Source: an uncultured Oxalobacteraceae bacterium (GTDB lineage Bacteria; Pseudomonadota; Gammaproteobacteria; Burkholderiales; Burkholderiaceae). From it: DNA of 64,000 nucleotides. The stretch lies in assembly GCA_946480015.1 (NCBI GenBank), contig CAMLIL010000015.1, positions 11,425 through 75,424 of the forward strand, read 5' to 3'. Positions 47,301-55,686 of this stretch are shown here, one piece after another. The position numbers and the translations under genes are program-made. Every line of letters begins with the position of its first letter. Within the stretch, counting starts at the first letter, position 1. Below the pieces are notes generated by a model. The model did no database searches and had not been told where the DNA came from. It saw only the letters and a program-made list of their open reading frames with translations.

Positions 47301-47568
47301 CACACCGTCCACCCAACCACCAGCCACCGAAATGCGAATCATACTCGTTTGCATTCTCAACACCCCCAGTTCACTACAACAATTGAACAAAAAGCACGCG
47401 GTAGTCGCGATTAAAAGCCATCGCTTCCACCAAGACGGGGCAGAATGCAAAACGTTCTCACGCTTCGACGTTTGCGGCGCGCCCGCGCCTTTGCTCCTTG
47501 ACTGCCCCGCACGTTTCTTATTCGCCTTCCCAACTAAATCGGGAGTAGAAGACGAAACACCAGGACAG
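47301..47568 (-). other. Spacer between repeats, 5' of the reverse transcriptase
   Basis: 268 bases upstream of the reverse transcriptase gene. On the minus strand an open frame runs through both repeats and the spacer (47112-47696), including a hydrophobic segment WLLIATTACFLFNCC, but start and ribosome binding site are poor and the frame is partly a repeat. Either a small membrane protein or a non-coding RNA template could be here; neither is established. Confidence 0.35.
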
Positions 47569-47708
47569 CCGTCGGCAGAGTCTTGGCTGAGAGCCTCTTG
47601 CGAGTCGTCCAAGCCGCTGACACCGCCGCTAACGCTCACGCGATTGCTCGCCTTTGCGCCATTAGGCCGCATGGTAACGTGCAGCGCAACCTGCATAGAT
47701 GCATGAGG
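47569..47708. repeat. 140-bp direct repeat, copy B
   Basis: Second copy of 47161-47300, in the same orientation, farther upstream of the reverse transcriptase. The near-perfect identity shows recent duplication or active copying. Confidence 0.9.
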
Positions 47709-47804
47709 GCGCTACCACTCGGCAATTTTACCTTAAGTCAACGGTGACATGCGCGTTTCAACTGGCGCCGGTATTTCGTGTGGATAGATAGTCGCAGCAT
47801 TGCT

Positions 47805-48065
47805 TCAAGAGCGACCGAGCAAAAAAGCCTGATCCTCAGGCCTAAGTGCAGCCAGCCACGACGTAATCACTAGAGATTGATCATCGGGCTGGTTTGGCTC
47901 CTCAGCCAGCAAATCGCCCACCGTGGTTGCCAAAACAGCGGCCATCCGCTCAAGCGTAACCAACGATGGTATGTGCTTGGCACGCTCGAAGCGCGATACC
48001 GTTTCGGTGTCTAGGCCTAGTCGCTCTGCAACTTGGGCCTGCGTAAGTCCAACCTCGTGGCGACG
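47805..48065 (-). pseudogene. XRE-family HTH regulator, 5' end displaced by IS21 element
   Basis: Translated by hand from the minus strand: RRHEVGLTQAQVAERLG, then LDTETVSRFERAK and PSLVTLERMAAVL, a textbook XRE helix-turn-helix, ending after about 85 codons at TGA (47805-47807). The reading enters from the IS21 element with no start codon of its own. Sequence beyond the other IS end (minus strand near 50513-50550) could encode the missing first residues. Confidence 0.7.
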
Positions 48066-48079
48066 GGTCGATCTGACCG

Positions 48080-48883
48080 TTAGAACGGTTCGTCGGGAGG
48101 CGCTCCTTTCCCGGCCTTGCGCTTTTGCTCACGGGCCTTGATGCGTCCTTTCGCGGCCATGCTGCTGTGCTGGAAGCGGTACGATTCGTTGCCCGTTTCG
48201 ACGATATGGCAGTGGTGGGTCAGTCGGTCCAACAGTGCCGTGGTCATCTTGGCATCCCCAAATACGCTCGACCATTCGGCGAAGCTCAGATTTGTCGTGA
48301 TGACGACGCTGGTGTGCTCGTAGAGCTTTGAGAGCAGGTGGAACAGCAAGGCGCCACCGGCCTGGCTAAACGGCAAATATCCGAGTTCGTCGAGGATCAC
48401 CAGATCCGTGCGCATCAGCGACAGGGCGATCCGTCCCGCCTTGCCTTCGCGCTTCTCCCGCTCCAGCAGGTTGACCAAGTCGACCGTCGAGTAAAACCGG
48501 ACCCGCTTACCCTTCGACGCGATGCCCGACACCGCGATGGCGGTGGCGAGGTGGGTCTTGCCCGTACCGGGTCCGCCAATCAGTACGGCGTTCTGCGCCG
48601 TATCGGTAAATGTCAGCGTGGCCAGTTGCCGAACCAGTGCCTGATCGACTTTCGATGAATCGAAGTCGAAGCCGGCCAGATCTCGGTGGACGGGGAACTT
48701 AGCCGCCGTCATTTGGTGGCTGACCGAACGCATTGCACGATCCGTATGCTCGGCGCGCAGCAGATGCTCGATGAGCCACTTGGAAGACGCCACCGAGTCC
48801 TCGCCTTGCGCCAGCAAGTCCGTCCAGGCTCCGACCATGCCATGCAGGCGCAAGTCCTTGAGTTCGTTCGCGACGTCACGCAT
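48080..48883 (-). CDS. istB: IstB, IS21 helper ATPase
   Basis: 267 residues from the ATG at 48883, with GGAGG 6 bases upstream. AAA+ ATPase with Walker [12 protein letters not shown] and Walker [13 protein letters not shown], and the C-terminal [15 protein letters not shown] typical of IstB. It helps IstA select targets. Intact, but its partner istA is broken, so the element is probably immobile unless helped in trans. Confidence 0.95.
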   Translation of the reverse strand: MRDVANELKDLRLHGMVGAWTDLLAQGEDSVASSKWLIEHLLRAEHTDRAMRSVSHQMTAAKFPVHRDLAGFDFDSSKVDQALVRQLATLTFTDTAQNAVLIGGPGTGKTHLATAIAVSGIASKGKRVRFYSTVDLVNLLEREKREGKAGRIALSLMRTDLVILDELGYLPFSQAGGALLFHLLSKLYEHTSVVITTNLSFAEWSSVFGDAKMTTALLDRLTHHCHIVETGNESYRFQHSSMAAKGRIKAREQKRKAGKGAPPDEPF

Positions 48884-50410
48884 GGTCGACCTCCACCGCA
48901 CCGTTCGCCACGTCGTCTTCCATGGCACGCAGGCTGTCGTAGCGGCTGGTATTGGCCACTGGCGCCTCCTTCAGTTGCAGGCTCGTTTCCACGCTCGCCG
49001 GCGGCGGTGTGGCATTGAGCCGCGCCAGCACGTTCTCGACATGCTCGGCGCTGAGCACGCCGGACTCGATCACCAGTTCCACCGCCACCAGCACCGCTGG
49101 CAAGCCCGCCGTGGGCACAGCGGCCAATACCTGGGCCATCAGACGGTCGCCGCCCGCGTGCCGCATCAGGCCCTGCTTGAGCTGCATCAGCGGCGCCGGC
49201 AGGTCGGCGAGCGGCGCGCCGTTGCGCAGCGCTCCTGGCTTGCGCTCGACCAGCGGAATATAGTGCTGCCAGTCGTAGCGCACGCAGCCACGCTCGGCAA
49301 GCCGCTCATGGCTGGCGACGGTCGCATCGCCGGCGACGATGCTCACCCGCGCCGGATACAGGCGCACGCTGACCATCTGCCCTGCCAGTTCGCAGGGCAC
49401 CGAATAGCGATTGCGCTGCACGGTGACCAGGCAGGTGCTCGACACGCGCGCCGGTTTCTCCACATAGCCGTCGAACGGGGTGGGCATGGGCATCATCTGC
49501 GCCTGCTCCTGTTCGAGCATGTCGGCCACGCTCATGGCCGGATATTCCGGGTGGCGCAGTTCGCCCATAGCGCGCGGCAGCGCTCGCCCAGCCAGGCATT
49601 GAGCTCGGCGAATGAGCTGAACTTGCTGCTCTGCGCATCGAGCCAGATGCGGCGTCGGCTGTCCTGCACGTTCTTCTCGACCACGCCTTTCTCCCAACCC
49701 GAGGCGCGGTTGCAGAAGTCGGGATCGAACAGGTAATGCGAACACATCGAGGCAAAGCGCGCATTGACGATGCGCCCCTTGCCCTTGTTGACCTTGTCGA
49801 CTGCCGTTTTCATGTTGTCGTAGATGCCGCGCCGGCTGACGCCGCCCAGAGCCGCGAAGGAGCGAGTGTGCGCGTCGAACAGCATCTCATGGCCTTGACT
49901 CGGGTAGGCCGTCAGCCAGAACGCCCGGCTGGCGCATAGCTTGAGGTGCGACACCTGGATGCGCCGGTAGATGCCGCCGATGACCAGACCTTCCTCGCTC
50001 CAGTCGAACTGGAATGCCTCACCCAGCTCGAAGGCCAGGGGCACGAAGGCGTGCGGCGCCTTGCCTTCGCTGCCGCGCCAGTCTCAGATGAAATCGGTGA
50101 CGCGGCTGTAGCTGCCTGGATAGCCGCTGGCCGTGATTTGGGCGAACAAGGCCTTGGCGCTGCGCCGGTTCTGTTTGATGCGGTGCGAGTCGGCCTTGAG
50201 CGCTTGTTCCAGCGCGGCGTGGTAGGGACTCAGCCTAGTCGGCTTCTGCTCTCGCTGATAGCGCGGCGACGACACGTCCTCTCCGGGAACCCTGACCCAT
50301 TTGCGCAGCGTATTGCGGGACAGTCCCGTGCGCTTCGAGATTTCGCGCAGCGATAGCTTGTCGCGCAAATACATCCGTCGAACCTTGCCTAACATTTTCA
50401 TGGTGATCAC
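48876..50410 (-). pseudogene. istA: istA, IS21 transposase with nonsense and frameshift mutations
   Basis: The gene starts at 50410 with the HTH region SLREISKRTGLSRNTLRKW. An in-frame TGA at 50084-50086 interrupts FI*DWRGSEGK, where CGA (Arg) would restore the frame. The DDE-domain part FQFDWSEEGLVIGGIYR then continues in the same frame until about 49565, where loss of one G in TGGGCGAAC shifts it; the rest (ELRHPEYPAMSVADMLEQE to the end at 48876) is in another frame. Two independent lesions indicate decay, not programmed frameshifting. Confidence 0.9.
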
Positions 50411-50512
50411 CTTTTTATCTCCTGCCCAAAAATTAGGCGGGAGTAGTAGAACACCTGGGTCAATTTTCAGTCGGCAGAAGGCCTAAAGGTGGGTCAGTTT
50501 TCGGTCGGCCTC

Positions 50513-50939
50513 AACACAACTTCCCTTTATGCACCTTTTCGATACACAAGGTTTATGAGACCGTTAAACAGTAGACCTAGCACCGGGTTTTGCAGCGGGC
50601 CTTAGAGGCTGGATGTGTTGCAAAGCCGCCTCCAAAGGCTCGGGTTAGCCGCACGCGACTATTCAGCTCTCATAGAAGCAAACTTGAAGAAGGCAGTCAA
50701 AATTTCGTTGATCTGATCAAAGAGATCGCTCACCTCGATCGCCAGTTCTTCGAATATCAGCGCCTTCGTGCGGCCTCGCAAAGCGGCCGAGTTGTCTCGC
50801 CACCAGTCCCTCTTCGCCCCCGTGCCACTCGTCGGCACTCGTCGGCACTCTGCATATTGACAACCATTTTATGAGTTTATTGGTAAGTATGCTATAACGA
50901 CAACCTTTCGTTTTCACCTTATCCCTTCAGGAGTATCCT
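50513..50939. other. Gap between the IS21 element and the type VI cassette
   Basis: 427 bases. Holds the right attachment-like repeat at 50548-50570 and a short tandem repeat of CACTCGTCGG around 50827-50848. A TTGACA at 50857-50862 and TATAAC at 50893-50898 are too far apart (30 bases) to form a standard promoter; an AT-rich block 50853-50900 is still the likely promoter area for the cassette. A 94-codon open frame at 50590-50874 has no similarity I know and is not called. Confidence 0.45.
50548..50570 (+). repeat. Candidate attachment repeat, right copy
   Basis: AAGGTTTATGAGACCGTT followed by AAACA; 21 of 23 bases match 44003-44025. Lies 36 bases beyond the IS21 right end. Confidence 0.45.
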
Positions 50940-51356
50940 ATGAGCAGACCCCTCATCGTATTGGGTGATAAAACCAGTCATGGCGGCACGGTCATCAGCG
51001 CGGATCTCACCTTTGACATCAACGGCAAGTGCGTCGCGCGTGTCGGCGACATGACAGTGTGCCCAAAGTGCAAGGGGATTTTCGCCATCACGTCCGGACC
51101 AGACGACCTGGTGGACGGCTTCGGCAACGGATACGCGCGGCATATGGACTCGACCGCTTGCGGCGCAAAGCTGATTTCCGGTCAAATAACTACGACCTGG
51201 TCGGACATATCGTCAATGGGCGACCCTGCTGCCGATGATAAGGCCGAGGCGCTGGCTGCGGCGTCCCAGATCGCGGCCGCCACACCATCAGGCGTCTGCC
51301 TGGACTGCCTGCTGAAGGCAGCGGCCATCGGCAGCGCGACTGTGGTGCGCGAGTGA
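50940..51356 (+). CDS. PAAR-domain spike protein (type VI secretion)
   Basis: 138 residues, with AGGAG 7 bases before the ATG. The N-terminal 85 residues are a PAAR repeat domain (VLGDKTSHGGTVISAD; VARVGDMTVCPKC; DGFGNGYARHMDSTACG) with His and Cys metal ligands. It caps the VgrG spike and carries cargo. The C-terminal 50 residues are a short tail, with no toxin fused. No VgrG or structural T6SS gene is in the window, so this is an orphan cargo cassette. Confidence 0.9.
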   Translation: MSRPLIVLGDKTSHGGTVISADLTFDINGKCVARVGDMTVCPKCKGIFAITSGPDDLVDGFGNGYARHMDSTACGAKLISGQITTTWSDISSMGDPAADDKAEALAAASQIAAATPSGVCLDCLLKAAAIGSATVVRE

Positions 51357-51856
51357 AGGCGCCGAACGATATGGCGGAGCGCCTCGCCCAGCTACACCAG
51401 ACCATGTCCGCGTTGAGACTCTATGCACTTGTCGACGGCGCGCAGTACCGCGCGCGGGTCGGCGAACCACTGGCGGCTGAGGAAGGCTTCTATTCATTGT
51501 TCGCCGGCACAGCGGACGCGCCCTTGGCCCATGCCGGGCCTTGGCTGGTCGATGCGGCGCAAGCAAGCGACGCATTGATTGATGCCTTGGCCGAGCTGGA
51601 ACAGGTTTCCCCCGCCGTCACATGGCTGATCGCCCCGCAAGATCTCGAAGGCCTCGCGCAGCTACTTCAATTGCAGCTCGACGTCGAATTGCCGGACGGG
51701 CGCACCGCGTTGCTACGCTTCTGGGATCCACGTGTGTTGGTCACCTTGGCCGAGGTGCTCGACTCGGTCCAGCGTGACGCGTTCTTCGCGCACATTCACG
51801 AATGGCATCTGCTGCATAAAGGCCAGCGAGCATGGATAGGGAGGCGGCATGCTTAA
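51353..51856 (+). CDS. DUF4123 adaptor/chaperone (Tap/TEC type)
   Basis: 167 residues from a GTG start inside the PAAR stop codon. LYALVDGAQY near the N-terminus and LRFWDPRVLVTLAEVLD are the DUF4123 hallmarks. These proteins load specific effectors onto VgrG/PAAR spikes. Overlaps the next gene by 8 bases. Confidence 0.9.
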   Translation: MKAPNDMAERLAQLHQTMSALRLYALVDGAQYRARVGEPLAAEEGFYSLFAGTADAPLAHAGPWLVDAAQASDALIDALAELEQVSPAVTWLIAPQDLEGLAQLLQLQLDVELPDGRTALLRFWDPRVLVTLAEVLDSVQRDAFFAHIHEWHLLHKGQRAWIGRRHA

Positions 51857-52196
51857 GCTCAGTGACGAGCAGTGGCTCCAACTCAACTCGCGTGACTCGT
51901 TTCAGTTCGTTACCGCAGTGTGCGACCAGTTCCTTGCCAAGCGGCCTGACATGTGGGACCGGCCTGGCCACGCGGCAGTGCAGGGTCGAATGCAGGCAGC
52001 GCATGACTACGCGGCCCGTATAGGATTGACCTCCACACCGCATATCGTGCGTCTGATGTATCTCGAGGCGGATGCGCCGGGCATTCACGAAGACCCGTTG
52101 GTCAATGCATACCTGCGCAAGTCCGGCACGGCGCCAGAACAACGGCTCGACGACCTGCTCGCGGTGGTGAACAAGAAGCTTGGAAGGGAGCATTAA
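51849..52196 (+). CDS. Unknown 115-residue protein in the type VI cassette
   Basis: Helical protein without signal peptide (QWLQLNSRDSFQFVTAVCDQ; PHIVRLMYLEADAPGIHEDP). Not a family I can name. It overlaps DUF4123 by 8 bases and the toxin by one base (TAATG), so all are co-translated. Its fixed place between adaptor and toxin suggests a loading cofactor. Confidence 0.75.
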   Translation: MLKLSDEQWLQLNSRDSFQFVTAVCDQFLAKRPDMWDRPGHAAVQGRMQAAHDYAARIGLTSTPHIVRLMYLEADAPGIHEDPLVNAYLRKSGTAPEQRLDDLLAVVNKKLGREH

Positions 52197-52786
52197 TGGC
52201 AGCTCTTGCAATCCCAACGATTGAAACGGTCGCGGCACGCGTTCTCATGTTGCTGGGTGTCGGCGCGGCAGCCGGTGCTGTGGATGAGGCGGCGCATAAG
52301 CGGCAAAAAGAAGCGGATCAGGCCAGATCTACGCCAATTGCACGCGCAGACGCTCAGACGAAGGCAAAGGAAAAATGCAAGGAGTGCCCGCCTGATACAG
52401 GCGCTCCCTTCAATCGGTCCACGGCGGGCTGGTCGGAGACGTCGATAGCCTACCAAGTGCGCATAGCTGGACTTCCGGTCGGCGCGGGCTTCATCACGGA
52501 GTGGATGTTTGGTGGCGTGAGTTTCGACGGTTTCGACTCCAGTCAGTGCATGCTAAAGGAAGCGAAGGCCAAGTACGATCAGTTCTTTAATGAATTTGGG
52601 CGGCGCAAGCAATTTTGGGAGGGTGACACGGCAATTCTTGAGCAAGCTGTTAGCCAGTCTGCTGTAGCATCGCCGCGCCCACCTGTCCAACTTAGTTGGT
52701 ACTTCATGGAACCGCTCAGCTACCGCTACTTCTCCAAAATCTTTGCCGGTGCAATGTTACCCATCGAAACGGTGTTCAATCCATGA
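52196..52786 (+). CDS. Tox-REase-5 nuclease toxin (type VI effector)
   Basis: 196 residues. A hydrophobic segment at about 9-29 is followed by a linker and the C-terminal domain with WSETSIAYQVRI, FDGFDSSQ and MLKEAKAKYDQF. Asp111, Glu122 and Lys124 fit the D...E-x-K active site of restriction-endonuclease-fold toxin family 5, as in Pseudomonas TseT. Likely degrades DNA of rival bacteria. Its start overlaps the 115-residue gene and its stop overlaps the immunity gene. Confidence 0.82.
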   Translation: MAALAIPTIETVAARVLMLLGVGAAAGAVDEAAHKRQKEADQARSTPIARADAQTKAKEKCKECPPDTGAPFNRSTAGWSETSIAYQVRIAGLPVGAGFITEWMFGGVSFDGFDSSQCMLKEAKAKYDQFFNEFGRRKQFWEGDTAILEQAVSQSAVASPRPPVQLSWYFMEPLSYRYFSKIFAGAMLPIETVFNP

Positions 52787-53496
52787 TACATGCCTACGAA
52801 ATCTTACTTTCGCTTCATTACGCTGGTGATTTGTCGGTCGACACCATGCTGCGCGAGATGCAACGGTTCACCCAATCACTCGCACAGCTGTCTCCGACTT
52901 TGAATGAATGGCTACTCGCTGGGGAAACCAGGGGCGACGCCTTGTTATACGAGGTCTACTCGGATGGTGAGCCGACGACTGCAGCGAAGGCTGTCCTCGA
53001 AACTCGTCTCAAAGGTAAAGTCGATCCGCGTATCATCACGATGTGGAACGGAAAGGACGATCATGAGGGGGCATCGTTACGCTTCATGGGCCGGCCCAAA
53101 GCGCATATAAGCCAAGTCACCTTTGATGGGTATCCAAAATCGTTTTCGGCCGACTGGCACGCGATCGCCGAGGTGCTGGCGGCAGGGGTTGCCATCTGGT
53201 CGCCCCACTACATTTCCGTGGAGAGTAACGGCTACTATGAGCACAAGACCTTTAAGGACCGCCCGGGAATCGGCTGGATGCTGTACTTGCCCCGAGTGCT
53301 GACCGTTCAACAAGTGCCCGAGGCTCGTGCCCTTGTGCCGGTGCTGAGCGCTGACAAGAAGCAAGTCGGCACCATCATTGTCAGCGTTACCGATGGGCCT
53401 TTCTCGGACGAGAATTTGGAACACGTCAAGATCGCCAACGCTATCGAAATTCGTTTGGTCGATCAGGATCTGCTGCCCCGCTACGTGGACCTTTGA
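52783..53496 (+). CDS. Imm52-type immunity protein
   Basis: 237 residues from the ATG at 52783, which overlaps the toxin stop (ATGA). Features include EILLSLHYAG, WLLAGETRGDALLYE and GWMLYLPRVLT, matching Imm52, the usual partner of Tox-REase-5. It should bind and neutralise the toxin. Cytoplasmic, no signal peptide. An open frame beginning at 52696 is rejected as it starts inside the toxin gene. Confidence 0.8.
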   Translation: MIHAYEILLSLHYAGDLSVDTMLREMQRFTQSLAQLSPTLNEWLLAGETRGDALLYEVYSDGEPTTAAKAVLETRLKGKVDPRIITMWNGKDDHEGASLRFMGRPKAHISQVTFDGYPKSFSADWHAIAEVLAAGVAIWSPHYISVESNGYYEHKTFKDRPGIGWMLYLPRVLTVQQVPEARALVPVLSADKKQVGTIIVSVTDGPFSDENLEHVKIANAIEIRLVDQDLLPRYVDL

Positions 53497-53560
53497 ACGA
53501 TAAAATGCATCGCGCTCGATCAACATCGTTACGCAGAATGGAGATAATTATCTGGCAATT

Positions 53561-53589
53561 TTTTGAATAAGGCCCAGCCCTGCTATATT
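53561..53589 (+). promoter_or_regulatory. Possible sigma-70 promoter of the transglutaminase-like gene
   Basis: TTTTGA (53561-53566), 17-base spacer, TATATT (53584-53589), 27 bases before the ATG at 53616. Fair match to consensus, read by eye only. Confidence 0.4.
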
Positions 53590-53615
53590 GCTTATCCCAT
53601 TCCGACCGAACTGCC

Positions 53616-54188
53616 ATGAACGAATTCCTCAGTTTCAGCACATACATCGATGGCGCCCATCCGACGGTGGCACGCAAGGCCGCAGAGCTGGCCGCTGCGG
53701 CCGCAACGCGGCACGAACTGATCAAGTCGACCTTCGAATTCGTGCGCGACCAGATTAAGCACAGCTGGGACTACCGCCTCAACCCGGTCACCTGCAAAGC
53801 CTCCGACGTGCTCGAGCACGGTACCGGCTATTGCTATGCCAAGAGCCACTTGCTGGCGGCCCTGCTGCGCGCCAACGGTATCCCGGCCGCGCTGTGCTAC
53901 CAGCGCCTGTCGGTCGGTACCAGCGGTACGGCGCCGTACTGCCTGCACGGCCTGAACGCGGTGTGGCTCGACGGGCACGGCTGGTACCGCATCGATGCGC
54001 GCGGCAACAAACCCGGTGTCGATGCGCAGTTCGTGCCACCGGTCGAACAGCTGGCCTTTGCCATTAACAATGCGCAGGAGCGCGACCTGCCCGGCTACTA
54101 CGCCGAGCCGCTGGCGGAAGTCGTGCACGCGCTCAGCAGTCATGCAACGGTACAGGAAGTGGCAGCCAATCTGCCGGACCGTCCCTGA
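53616..54188 (+). CDS. Transglutaminase-like cysteine protease-fold protein
   Basis: 190 residues. The Cys-His-Asp triad is seen as Cys73 in GTGYCYAKSH, His110 in CLHGLNAVWL and Asp126 in YRIDARG, the pattern of the transglutaminase-like superfamily. Bacterial members are usually peptidases or amidases. No signal peptide. Substrate unknown. Confidence 0.88.
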   Translation: MNEFLSFSTYIDGAHPTVARKAAELAAAAATRHELIKSTFEFVRDQIKHSWDYRLNPVTCKASDVLEHGTGYCYAKSHLLAALLRANGIPAALCYQRLSVGTSGTAPYCLHGLNAVWLDGHGWYRIDARGNKPGVDAQFVPPVEQLAFAINNAQERDLPGYYAEPLAEVVHALSSHATVQEVAANLPDRP

Positions 54189-54239
54189 CGCGCCGGCGGC
54201 GAATTTTCGTTACACTGGCATTCCCTCAACGCGCTCGGA

Positions 54240-55685
54240 ATGACCATGAACAAGCTCATCGTGGATGTGGCCGTGATCGGCACCGGGACGGCCGGCCTGT
54301 CGGCCTATCGCGCCGCCAAGGCGCAGGGCAAGCGGGTGGTGACCATTGAGGGCGGGCCGTACGGCACCACCTGTGCGCGGGTCGGCTGCATGCCCAGCAA
54401 GTTGCTGATTGCCGCAGCCGAGGCGGCGCACATGCTGGCCCTGGCGCCGGGCTTCGGCGTGCATGCCGGCCAGGTGCGCATTGACGGCAAGGCCGTGATG
54501 GAGCGGGTGCGCCGCGAACGCGACCGCTTCGTCGGCTTCGTGCTCGACAGCGTGGATGGCATTCCGGCCGAGGACAAGCTGCGCGGCCACGCGCGCTTTA
54601 CCGGGCCGCGCACTTTGCAGGTGGACGAGCACACGACCGTCGAAGCGACCCGCTTTGTGATCGCCACCGGGTCCACGCCCTCGGTGCCGCAGGTGCTGCG
54701 CGACGTGGGGCCGGGCGTGATCGTCAGCGACCAGGTGTTCGACTGGACCGACCTGCCCAAATCGGTGGCGGTGATCGGCACCGGCGTGATCGGACTGGAA
54801 CTGGGCCAGGCACTGGCGCGGCTGGGCGTGCGCGTGGCCCTGTTCGCGCGCGGCGGCAGCGTGGCGCAGCTGACCGATCCCGAAGTGCTGCACGTGGCGG
54901 CCCACACGCTGGCCGAAGAAATCGACCTGCGCTTCCAGCAGTTGCTCGTGTCGGCGCGCCAGGATGGCGACGAGGTGGAACTGGTCACGCACGACGCCGC
55001 CGGCAGCGAGCGTACCGAGCGTTTTCAATACGTGCTGGCGGCGGCGGGACGCACGCCGAATGTGCACGACATCGGCCTCGAGCACACCGGCCTGGAGCTG
55101 GATGCGCACGGCATTCCCCTGTTCGACAGCCACACCATGCAATGCGGGAGCACGCCTGTCTTCATCGCCGGCGACGCCAACGACGAGCGGCCGGTGCTGC
55201 CGGAAGCGGCCGATCACGGCAAGATCGCCGGCGACAACGCGGGCCGCTATCCGGACGTGCGCCCGGGCCTGCGCCGCACCCCGCTGACGATCGCATTCAC
55301 CGAGCCGCAGATTGCCACCCTGGGCGAGTCGTACCGCGCGCTGTGCGCCGAGGGCAGGCCGAAGTTCGCGGTGGGGAAGGTGTCGTTCACCAATCAGGGA
55401 CGCAGCCGCGTGATGCTGCAAAATCACGGCATGCTGCGGGTGTACGGCGAGTATGGCAGCGGGCGCTTTCTGGGCGCCGAAATGATCGGGCCGCGGGCGG
55501 AGAACCTGGGCCATCTGCTGTCCTGGGCCTGCCAGGCGCGCCTGACGGTGGCGCAGATGCTGGAGATGCCCTTCTACCACCCGGTGATCGAGGAGGGCGT
55601 GCGCACGGCCTTGCGCGACCTGGCGGCGGAACTGGAGAAGGGCGAGCACAAGGCCGACGGCCCCGAACGCATTCCCGGGGTCTGA
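54240..55685 (+). CDS. Dihydrolipoyl-dehydrogenase-like flavoprotein disulfide reductase
   Basis: 481 residues (a second ATG at 54246 is equally good). FAD-binding GTGTAGLSAY at 14-23, redox disulfide Cys45/Cys50 in TTCARVGCMPSK, NAD-binding GTGVIGLELGQ and the C-terminal interface motif FYHPVIEEG with the catalytic His. It diverges from pyruvate-dehydrogenase E3 and stands apart from any dehydrogenase complex, so its partner is unclear. Could reduce a thiol cofactor or metal. Confidence 0.87.
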   Translation: MTMNKLIVDVAVIGTGTAGLSAYRAAKAQGKRVVTIEGGPYGTTCARVGCMPSKLLIAAAEAAHMLALAPGFGVHAGQVRIDGKAVMERVRRERDRFVGFVLDSVDGIPAEDKLRGHARFTGPRTLQVDEHTTVEATRFVIATGSTPSVPQVLRDVGPGVIVSDQVFDWTDLPKSVAVIGTGVIGLELGQALARLGVRVALFARGGSVAQLTDPEVLHVAAHTLAEEIDLRFQQLLVSARQDGDEVELVTHDAAGSERTERFQYVLAAAGRTPNVHDIGLEHTGLELDAHGIPLFDSHTMQCGSTPVFIAGDANDERPVLPEAADHGKIAGDNAGRYPDVRPGLRRTPLTIAFTEPQIATLGESYRALCAEGRPKFAVGKVSFTNQGRSRVMLQNHGMLRVYGEYGSGRFLGAEMIGPRAENLGHLLSWACQARLTVAQMLEMPFYHPVIEEGVRTALRDLAAELEKGEHKADGPERIPGV

Positions 55686-55686
55686 C

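Larger units (their letters stand above)
48068..50511 (-). mobile_element. IS21-family insertion sequence (decayed)
   Basis: Contains istA (broken) and istB in the standard order with a short overlap. The right end carries two 18-base direct repeats, GGGTCAATTTTCAGTCGG (50457-50474) and GGGTCAGTTTTCGGTCGG (50491-50508), typical of the multiple terminal transposase-binding sites of IS21 elements. The left end is less certain because its inverted counterpart is not clear. Inserted in an XRE regulator gene. Confidence 0.85.

Noticed and set aside
45905..47710. Classical diversity-generating retroelement
   Set aside because: The enzyme has QG-x3-SP where DGR enzymes have SQ, no C-type-lectin-like target gene is adjacent, and only two positions differ between the repeats.
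45905..47710. Retron
   Set aside because: No VTG motif or recognisable msr-msd inverted repeat structure could be found by eye, and the domain layout is group-II-like.
48876..50410. Programmed frameshift in istA
   Set aside because: There is a nonsense codon as well as the frame change, and no slippery A/T run at the shift site; decay explains both.
50590..50874. 94-codon open frame before the type VI cassette
   Set aside because: No similarity, start or ribosome binding site; it spans a short tandem repeat and the AT-rich promoter area.
41700..50900. CRISPR array in the island
   Set aside because: Only a pair of long repeats and scattered short repeats were seen; no regular repeat-spacer pattern and no cas genes.
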